From assembly GCA_963749515.1 (NCBI GenBank), contig CAVVMR010000002.1, forward strand, positions 137,002 through 201,001: a DNA stretch of 64,000 nucleotides, written 5' to 3'. Under the pieces are notes generated by a model. That model was not told the DNA's origin. It made no database searches and saw nothing but the letters and a program-made list of their open reading frames with translations. This DNA comes from Gaiellasilicea sp963749515. GTDB taxonomy: Bacteria > Actinomycetota > Thermoleophilia > Gaiellales > Gaiellaceae. How positions within the stretch are numbered: position 1 is the first letter of the stretch; every line of letters starts with the position of its first letter. Shown piece after piece: positions 58,313-64,000 of this stretch. Position numbers and translations under genes: made by a program.

Positions 58313-59704
58313 ATGCGCCGGAACCTCGCCTTCGAGCTCGCCGCACTCTGCGGTCTCGTCGTCGCGCAGGCGCTCCTCTTCGGGCGGCTCGTCGGCGGCA
58401 ATACCGACTACGACGAGGGCGTCTACCTGTCCAGCGTCGATGCGCTCGAGCACGGCCAGAAGCTCGGCGAGGAGGTCTTCGCACCGCAGCCCCCCGGTTT
58501 CTACCTGCTGCTGAGACTCATCTCGCTCGCCGGCGCTGATTCCCTGAGCGGCTTCCAATGGGGGATGGTGGCCGTCGCCATCGCCACTTGCGCTGCGGCC
58601 TATCTGCTCGGCCGGGCGATGGCAGGCCCGATCGCAGGGCTCGGCGCCTCGGCTCTCCTGACAGTGGCCCCGAGCTTCACCCTGATCGCCCACCAGGTAC
58701 TGGCCGACGTGCCACCGCTCGCGCTCTCTCTGCTCGCCTTCTGGCTCGCGTGGCAGGCACAGAGGATGCCACGAGTCGCTGCTGTCGCCGCCGCCGGCGG
58801 GGCGGCGCTGGCATTCGCGGTCGCGGTGAAGCCGAACGCAGCGCTCGCGCTGCCGACGTTCTTGCTCCTGCTCCTGTGGCGCAACTCCAGTCGCGAACGG
58901 GCGCTCGCGGGAGCGCTGGGCGGCGCCGGCGCACTCTCTGCGGTATTCCTGCTGACCTACCGGGAGGTCCTCGACGACCTCTGGGAGAGCGTGGTCACCT
59001 ACCATCGCGACGCGCGCGACACGCCGGCGGTCGTCGACCGCTCCCACGAGCTGGCCACGTTCCTCAACTGGAAGACGCCGTTCGCCTGGCTCATCGTGGC
59101 CGGGCTTGCCGCCTCGATCCTGTTGCTGCGCCGCCGCAGCGAGCCGGTGTGGGCGCTGTGGGCCTGGGCCGCCGTTTCCTTCGCATTCGTCGCCTTCCAC
59201 CATCCCTTGCACCACAACCACCTGGTCGTGCTGCCCGTCGCGCTCGCGACTCCCGCAGCGATCGGGCTCGCGGCCCTGGCGCAGCGCGTCCGGCTGGAAG
59301 TGGCCGCCTTCGGTGTGCTCGCGCTCCTGCTCGCCGCCGGCTACGTGCAGCAGCACCGACGCCTTGCGATCGCGGACATACCCGAGCAGCCGGAGCTGGT
59401 CGCCGCCGCGGAGACGCTCCGCCGCGTCACGGGGCCGGACGACCTCGTGGTCTCGGACCAGCCGCTCGTCCCGTTTCTCGCAGATCGCCGTGTCTGGGGG
59501 CCGCTGGTCGATACCGCCAACCTCCGGTTCCAAACCGGCTCACTCACCGACGCAGAGGTGCTGCGTGAGCTCGATCAGGGTGACGTCGAGGCGGTCGTCG
59601 TCGGCCGCGCTTTCTTGAGTCGACCGGTGCTGCTCGCCGGGCTCCGCACGCGGTATCGCACGATCGCCGAGCACGACGGGGTCGACGTGTTCGTTCGGCG
59701 ATGA
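58313..59704 (+). CDS. GT-C-like membrane glycosyltransferase
   Basis: 463 residues with about ten helices. The first loop has GGNTDYDEGVYLSSVDALEH (DE motif) and APQPPGFYLLLRLISLAG. AVKPNAALALPTFLLLLLW lies near 180, FVAFHHPLHHNHLVVLPVAL near 295, and the soluble C-terminus has TGPDDLVVSDQPLVPFLADR near 375. It belongs with PMT/ArnT-like enzymes that use a polyprenyl-phosphate sugar. Likely in one operon with wecB. Confidence 0.78.
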   Translation: MRRNLAFELAALCGLVVAQALLFGRLVGGNTDYDEGVYLSSVDALEHGQKLGEEVFAPQPPGFYLLLRLISLAGADSLSGFQWGMVAVAIATCAAAYLLGRAMAGPIAGLGASALLTVAPSFTLIAHQVLADVPPLALSLLAFWLAWQAQRMPRVAAVAAAGGAALAFAVAVKPNAALALPTFLLLLLWRNSSRERALAGALGGAGALSAVFLLTYREVLDDLWESVVTYHRDARDTPAVVDRSHELATFLNWKTPFAWLIVAGLAASILLLRRRSEPVWALWAWAAVSFAFVAFHHPLHHNHLVVLPVALATPAAIGLAALAQRVRLEVAAFGVLALLLAAGYVQQHRRLAIADIPEQPELVAAAETLRRVTGPDDLVVSDQPLVPFLADRRVWGPLVDTANLRFQTGSLTDAEVLRELDQGDVEAVVVGRAFLSRPVLLAGLRTRYRTIAEHDGVDVFVRR

Positions 59705-59705
59705 G

Positions 59706-60326
59706 CTAGCGGCTGAGCCTGTTAGCGAGCCTGCGCGCCAACGACTCGCCCTTCGGAGCGGGTCCATGGGCGAACGACGCTGCGAGATCGATGGCCCGGT
59801 CAGGCACCGCGACCACGATGTCGTGGGCGACAAGGACCCTGTGGCCGGGCTTCGCCGCGGCGATGGCCTCGACCAGTTGGCTCACGTCCGGCCACTGCGC
59901 CGGATCATGCGGAGCCGGCGGCGGCGCGAGAAAGAGACGCGCATCGTCGATCAGAATCGCGTCGTCCGCATGGCCGGTCGCTATCGCTTCGAGCTCCGCC
60001 AGCACGGGGCACTCCTCGTCCTTGCCGCCGGTGACTCCGCCGCTCCAATGCCCGTCGAGCCAGTACAGCGCCGGCTCGGACGAGTCGACAATCGTCGGCA
60101 GCAGAACGCGAGAGGTGCCGTGGCGGACCTCGACTCCCGGCCTATCGGCGAGCGACTCGGCTGCGGCTCGTGCGAGCTCCTCGGAGATCTCGACCGTGAC
60201 CACGCGAGGAAAGATCGCGGCAAGTCGGCGTGTACCGCCGCCCCGGTAGGTTCCCGTCTCGATGGCGCGCGTCAAGCCCAGGCGATCCCGGAGACCGGCT
60301 GCGAGCTCCTGCGGCAGTGCTCCCAC
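59706..60326 (-). CDS. class I SAM methyltransferase-like protein
   Basis: 206 residues from GTG 60326. TRAIETGTYRGGGTRRLAAI near 20 is motif I of a group with ETGTYxGGTT. VTVEISEELARAAAESLADR, EPALYWLDGHWSGGVTGG near 85, DEECPVLAELEAIATGHADD near 105 and DAILIDDARLFLAPPPAPHD near 125 follow. The LDGH-x-S-x-x-T-x-G and ECP pattern occurs in sugar-modifying methyltransferase-like proteins of unknown target. One base separates it from the convergent stop of the GT-C-like gene. Confidence 0.8.
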   Translation of the reverse strand: MGALPQELAAGLRDRLGLTRAIETGTYRGGGTRRLAAIFPRVVTVEISEELARAAAESLADRPGVEVRHGTSRVLLPTIVDSSEPALYWLDGHWSGGVTGGKDEECPVLAELEAIATGHADDAILIDDARLFLAPPPAPHDPAQWPDVSQLVEAIAAAKPGHRVLVAHDIVVAVPDRAIDLAASFAHGPAPKGESLARRLANRLSR

Positions 60327-60353
60327 GCGCCGGTTCTATCAGGCGGAGTACCG

Positions 60354-61490
60354 ATGAGAGCGGTCGAGCAGAGCTCGTTTCTGATCGTCGCGAACGGAAC
60401 GCCCGACTCGCCGCCCGCCTCCGGGGTCCGCGACTTCCTCGCCGCGAACGCGCGCGAGCTGACGACGATCTTTCACCCGCTCAATCGCGATGACCCGCCT
60501 GTGCACCACATCTCGCGTTGGCGCGACGGACACCAGATCGCAGAGCGGACGCTGCGGCGTCCTTCGCGGCCCCCGCTCACGTACGCGACCGATGCCCTCG
60601 CGCCGTTCGTGCGCCCGCGCGTCGACGGGTGGCTCGGCTTCAGCAATCTGAGCGCGCTGCACGGGATCGCGCGGCGCCGCGCCGGCCTCGTCGGCAAGGT
60701 CACGTACTGGGCCGTCGACTTCGTGCCCGACCGCTTCGGCGTGGGTGCGCCGCTCTCGCGGCTCTACGACCGCATCGACCGACTCGCCGCGACGCGCTCT
60801 GACCTGCGAGTGGAGCTGACCTCCGCCGCACGTGACGCCCGCGCTGAACGCCTTGGCCTCGGAGAGGGTGCCGCCGCTACGCACGTCGCGCCGGTCGGAA
60901 TCTGGCTCGACCGGATCGAGCGTGCGCCGGAAGACGGCTGGGAGACACGCCGTGTCGTCTTCATCGGGCACCTCGTGCCGCGGCAGGGCGTGGCGACGCT
61001 GATCGAGGCGATCGCTCTTCTTCCCGACGTCACGCTCGACATCGCCGGTCGAGGCCCCGAGGAGGAGACCCTGCGCGCGCTGGCATCCGAGCGCGGCCTC
61101 GGCGACCGAGTCCGCTTTCTCGGCTTCCTCTCCGACCACCGCGAGGTCGAGCGTCTCGTCGCGTCGGCCGCGGTGGCCGCGGCGCCGTACGCCACGGACA
61201 TGGAGTCGTTCACGAAGTACGCCGACCCCTCCAAGCTGCGCACGTACACAGGGGCCGGCCTGCCCGTCGTCACCACCGACGTGCCACCGAACGCGCTGGA
61301 GCTCGAGCGCGAGGCAGGTGCCTCCGTCGTCCCTTACGAACCCGAGCCGATGGCGGCGGCGATTGCGGAGATCCTCTCCTCGCCGGCTGAGTGGCAGCGG
61401 CGGCGCGCCGCCGCGCTCAACTATGCGGACGGCTTCGACTGGGGACGCATCGTCCCCGACGCGCTCGCCCGACTTGGGTTCTCGGTCTAG
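60354..61490 (+). CDS. GT4-type glycosyltransferase
   Basis: 378 residues. SSFLIVANGTPDSPPASGVR is followed by a divergent N-terminal domain (HHISRWRDGHQIAERTLRRP, VTYWAVDFVPDRFGVGAPLS near 120). The second domain is clearer: RVVFIGHLVPRQGVATLIEA near 200, VTLDIAGRGPEEETLRALAS near 225 and ESFTKYADPSKLRTYTGAGL near 285, with AGLPVVTTDVP in the donor site. ATG 60354 has GGAG 5 bases upstream. It ends sharing CTAG with the convergent epimerase gene. Confidence 0.85.
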   Translation: MRAVEQSSFLIVANGTPDSPPASGVRDFLAANARELTTIFHPLNRDDPPVHHISRWRDGHQIAERTLRRPSRPPLTYATDALAPFVRPRVDGWLGFSNLSALHGIARRRAGLVGKVTYWAVDFVPDRFGVGAPLSRLYDRIDRLAATRSDLRVELTSAARDARAERLGLGEGAAATHVAPVGIWLDRIERAPEDGWETRRVVFIGHLVPRQGVATLIEAIALLPDVTLDIAGRGPEEETLRALASERGLGDRVRFLGFLSDHREVERLVASAAVAAAPYATDMESFTKYADPSKLRTYTGAGLPVVTTDVPPNALELEREAGASVVPYEPEPMAAAIAEILSSPAEWQRRRAAALNYADGFDWGRIVPDALARLGFSV

Positions 61491-62542
61491 GCCGGCAGAC
61501 GGTGGGTGACCGCGGCGGCGAGCTGTTGAAGGATCTCGTCGAGTGAGATCGTGACGTCCCACTCGGGGTAGTCAGCCCGCAGGCGCGTCAGGTCGCTGAT
61601 GTAGCAGATGTGGTCGCCGACCCGGTTCTCGTCGACGTACTCGGTCTCGAGCTTGCGGCCGAGTAACTCCTCGAGCGCCGCGACTGCCTCGAGGAGAGAA
61701 ATGCTGTTGGGGCGCCCGCCGCCGAGGTTGTAGACGGCGCCCGGGATTGGCCGCTCGGCGTAGGCCATCATCGCGGTGCAGACGTCGTAGGAATGGATGT
61801 TGTCGCGGACCTGCTTGCCGAGGTAGCCGAAGATCCGGTACGTCCGACCCTCCTGGATCGCGCGGGCGATGTACGAGAGGAAGCCGTGCAACTCCGCCCC
61901 CGAATGCTGAGGTCCCGTCAGGCAGCCGCCGCGAAAGCAAACGGTCGGCATGCCGAAGTAGCGTCCGTACTCCTGCACCAGCAAGTCGGCTGCGGCCTTG
62001 GAGACGCCGAAGAGGCTGTGGGTCGTCTTGTCGATCCGCATCGTCTCGTCGATGCCCTCTTTGAGCGCCGGGTCGGCGTAGTCCCAGCGCGTCTCCAGCT
62101 CGACGAGCTCGAGCTCGTTCGGGACGTCGCCGTAGACCTTGTTCGTCGACATGAAGACAAACGGCGACTCGGGCGTCCACGCCCGCGCGGCCTCGAGGAG
62201 ATTCATGGTCGCGAGGGCGTTGATCTCGAAGTCGTCGAAGGGGCGAGAGGCCGCGAGGTCGTGCGAGGGCTGCGCTGCGCAGTGGAAGACCAGGTCGGGG
62301 CGGATCTCCTCGAACAGGCGCGCGACCCCGTCACGGTCGCGGATGTCGAGCCCGTGATGAGTGAAGCCGCTGACCGTTCGCAGCAGTCGGTCGAGATTCC
62401 ATGCCGTGTCGCCGGTCTCGCCGAAGAATTCGCGGCGCATGTTGTTGTCGACGCCGTGGACGCTCCAGCCGCGGCCGGCCAGGAACGTGACGCCCTCCGA
62501 GCCGATCAGGCCGCTCGACCCGGTCACGAGGGCGGTTGGCAT
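61487..62542 (-). CDS. CDP-paratose/CDP-tyvelose 2-epimerase-type SDR enzyme
   Basis: 351 residues. PTALVTGSSGLIGSEGVTFL is the cofactor loop. PFVFMSTNKVYGDVPNELEL near 120, IDKTTHSLFGVSKAAADLLV near 165 and VCFRGGCLTGPQHSGAELHG near 195, then RIFGYLGKQVRDNIHSYDV near 230, are the RfbE hallmarks. It acts on a nucleotide 3,6-dideoxy- or related sugar. No other CDP-sugar gene is in the window. ATG 62542 is preferred to 62551 because the latter lies inside TAACAT (62555-62550), the likely -10, 7 bases upstream. Confidence 0.85.
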   Translation of the reverse strand: MPTALVTGSSGLIGSEGVTFLAGRGWSVHGVDNNMRREFFGETGDTAWNLDRLLRTVSGFTHHGLDIRDRDGVARLFEEIRPDLVFHCAAQPSHDLAASRPFDDFEINALATMNLLEAARAWTPESPFVFMSTNKVYGDVPNELELVELETRWDYADPALKEGIDETMRIDKTTHSLFGVSKAAADLLVQEYGRYFGMPTVCFRGGCLTGPQHSGAELHGFLSYIARAIQEGRTYRIFGYLGKQVRDNIHSYDVCTAMMAYAERPIPGAVYNLGGGRPNSISLLEAVAALEELLGRKLETEYVDENRVGDHICYISDLTRLRADYPEWDVTISLDEILQQLAAAVTHRLPA

Positions 62543-62549
62543 GCGGGCC

Positions 62550-62555
62550 ATGTTA
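62550..62555 (-). promoter_or_regulatory. -10 hexamer of the 2-epimerase gene; fixes its start
   Basis: TAACAT on the minus strand, 7 bases before ATG 62542. The alternative ATG 62551 overlaps this hexamer. Confidence 0.45.
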
Positions 62556-62595
62556 GAGAGCGTCACGGCCACCGGGAGCTGCATACTGGCTCTCT

Positions 62596-64000
62596 GTGAG
62601 CTCCGACGCACGGCAGCGGGCGCCGCATGCGTCCGTCGACGCCGGGGCGCCGACCGCGATCGCCCTCTCAGTCGTCGTTCCCGTCTACAACCTCGCCGGA
62701 TCGATCGCGCACAACGTCCGCGTGATCCGAGACCGGGTCGCGGCCGGGATGGACGGGCCGATCGAGGTGATCGTCGTCTCCGACGGGTCCGTCGACCGGA
62801 CCGAGGAGGCGCTGCTGGAGAGCGAGCTCGACAACGTTCGCGTCCTCCACTACGACCGCAACCTTGGCAAGGGGTACGCGGTCAAGATCGGCGCGCTCGA
62901 GTCACGAGGCCGGTGGGTGGCCTACTGCGACGCCGACCTCGACCTCGACCCCGCGTCGATCCCCGAGTTCGTAGCAATCGCAGAGCGCGACGGGCTCGAC
63001 TTCGCCATCGGCTCCAAGCGGCATCCCGATTCTCAGGTGAGCTACCCGAGCTCGCGTCGTGTCGCGTCGTGGCTCTTCCAGCAGCTTGTGCGGATCCTTT
63101 TCCGGCTCGACGTTCGCGACACGCAAGTCGGACTGAAGGTCTTCCGCCGCGAGATCGCCGACCAGGTCGTACCGCTGCTGCTGGTGAAGCGCTACGCCTT
63201 CGACATCGAACTGCTGGCGGTCGCACGGGCATTCGGCTTCAGACGCGTGCGAGAGCTCCCGATCTCGCTCGACTACCAGTTCGCCGGGACGGGTGTGCGG
63301 CCGGTGGCGGTGCTGATCGCGCTCACCGACACGGTCGCGATCTTCTACCGGCTGCGCGTGCTCAGGACCTATCAGCGCAAGCGCGCACTGGTCGGCGCCT
63401 TCGGCTGGACGAGGCCGGTGGGCTTCCGCTCGGATGTGACCCTCATCGGCCCGGACGAAGCGGCACTTCGCGCGCTCGAGTGGCCTAACGCTGCGGTTGT
63501 CGCCGGGGCCACACCGGCCGAGCGGAGGTCGGCCGCCGAGCGTGCGGGAACGGAGTTCCTCGCGTTTGTCGAGGCCGGAGGCACGCCGTCTGGAAACTTC
63601 GTCAGCGCGACGCTCCCGTTCCTCGCCCGCTCCGAGCTCGCAGCGGTGGTCGTCTCGAAGGTCGCGCCAAACGGCGGTTCCGCCCGCGAGCGTGCCGCTG
63701 CGGCTATCCGCGAGTCGCGTCTCGGAGGCGGCTCGCAGTACTACCGCTTCCTGCCGGGCAACATCCGCTACGTGCGCGACTTCCTGGGCTCGTCCTACGT
63801 GATCAGGCGCGACCGTCTTCTGGCGCTACCCGGCGACCTCGACCCGGAGCAGGTGCCGAGGGCGTTGACCGACCGAGGCGAACGGGTTCTCTACACACCA
63901 GAGGCATTCGTCGTGGCCTCTCCGGAGCCACTGTTCGCGCCGCACCTCCGCAGCGCCGTCGCACACGGAAAGGCCCGCGGCTCTGCGCTCAGGCGGCGCG
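62596..64000 (+). CDS. two-domain GT2 protein (polyprenyl-phosphate sugar synthase + second GT2-like part), runs off right edge
   Basis: At least 468 residues, open to the window end; I checked most codons by hand. Residues 20-255 form a DPM1-like GT2: ALSVVVPVYNLAGSIAHNVR, IVVSDGSVDRTEEALLE near 58, RNLGKGYAVKIGALESRGRW near 86, VAYCDADLDLDPASIPEF near 110 and FAIGSKRHPDSQVSYPSSRR near 136. A linker with basic residues follows. Residues 275-468 resemble the second half of another GT2: EFLAFVEAGGTPSGNF near 320, RESRLGGGSQYYRFLPGNIR near 375 and GERVLYTPEAFVV near 430. The usual acidic DxD of such domains reads VEAGG here, so it may be inactive or only bind acceptor. Confidence 0.83.
   Translation, partial: MSSDARQRAPHASVDAGAPTAIALSVVVPVYNLAGSIAHNVRVIRDRVAAGMDGPIEVIVVSDGSVDRTEEALLESELDNVRVLHYDRNLGKGYAVKIGALESRGRWVAYCDADLDLDPASIPEFVAIAERDGLDFAIGSKRHPDSQVSYPSSRRVASWLFQQLVRILFRLDVRDTQVGLKVFRREIADQVVPLLLVKRYAFDIELLAVARAFGFRRVRELPISLDYQFAGTGVRPVAVLIALTDTVAIFYRLRVLRTYQRKRALVGAFGWTRPVGFRSDVTLIGPDEAALRALEWPNAAVVAGATPAERRSAAERAGTEFLAFVEAGGTPSGNFVSATLPFLARSELAAVVVSKVAPNGGSARERAAAAIRESRLGGGSQYYRFLPGNIRYVRDFLGSSYVIRRDRLLALPGDLDPEQVPRALTDRGERVLYTPEAFVVASPEPLFAPHLRSAVAHGKARGSALRRR

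Noticed and set aside
55498..58401. 967-codon minus-strand open frame
   Set aside because: Only the last 192 codons match a protein (PglC-type transferase). The rest is antisense to wecB and out of frame with the GT2 gene.
1..64000. tRNA, rRNA, CRISPR, insertion sequences, prophage, toxin-antitoxin or defence genes
   Set aside because: I looked on both strands and saw none; no direct-repeat array, transposase or integrase is encoded. A short ncRNA could be missed without computation.

Overview
The window is about 64 kb of very GC-rich, densely packed bacterial DNA. GTG and TTG starts are common, 4-base start/stop overlaps are frequent, and many promoters sit only 6-12 bases upstream of the start codon, as expected for leaderless mRNAs. 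Together with a cofactor F420 gene (cofC), a PolX/PHP protein and the style of the glycosyltransferases, this suggests an actinobacterial chromosome, probably an uncultured member of the Thermoleophilia. That placement is inference; there is no rRNA gene to test it. I saw no tRNA, CRISPR array, insertion sequence or prophage. No gene-free stretch exceeds about 115 bases (the longest are 34038-34149, 47255-47342 and 6720-6789), and I found no convincing intrinsic terminator.

Left edge (1-5956): partial cofC, polX, a small unknown gene, and an operon hemE-hemH-wzt read leftward. The heme genes lie between the ATPase (wzt, 2008-3210) and the permease (wzm, 5919-6719) of an ABC glycan exporter. 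A free-standing Ig-like protein lies between hemE and wzm.

From 5919 to the right edge nearly everything belongs to surface-polysaccharide synthesis. There are three candidate initiating enzymes: a WecA-type transferase fused to a CapD-like nucleotide-binding half (6790-8610), a full-length WcaJ-type transferase (34558-36018) and a short PglC-type transferase (55498-56076). About twenty-one soluble glycosyltransferases are present, plus four large GT-C-like membrane proteins, seven methyltransferases, two Wzx-like flippases (23114-24610, 42963-44477), an O-antigen ligase/polymerase-like protein (39406-40704), a Wzz-like chain-length protein (50361-51233) and an LCP protein that could attach the finished glycan to the wall (47343-48749).

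Sugar-nucleotide genes predict a GDP-6-deoxyhexose/fucose branch (28509-30566), UDP-xylose (46316-47254), a UDP-hexose or uronate 4-epimerase (51230-52144), UDP-ManNAc (57211-58308) and a CDP-tyvelose-like 2-epimerase (61487-62542). A leftward operon 57170-53727 joins a GT2, a priming transferase, an ATP-grasp ligase and a methyltransferase. The locus therefore mixes ABC-transporter-dependent and Wzx-dependent assembly and probably makes more than one glycan.

Three genes (25318-26645, 28509-29646, 40701-41880) are broken by single extra bases whose removal restores good protein sequence. These may be assembly errors. One of them creates a false fusion of a 4,6-dehydratase with GDP-fucose synthase. 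Two genes appear to start at CTG inside the same 4-base overlap used elsewhere with ATG, GTG and TTG.
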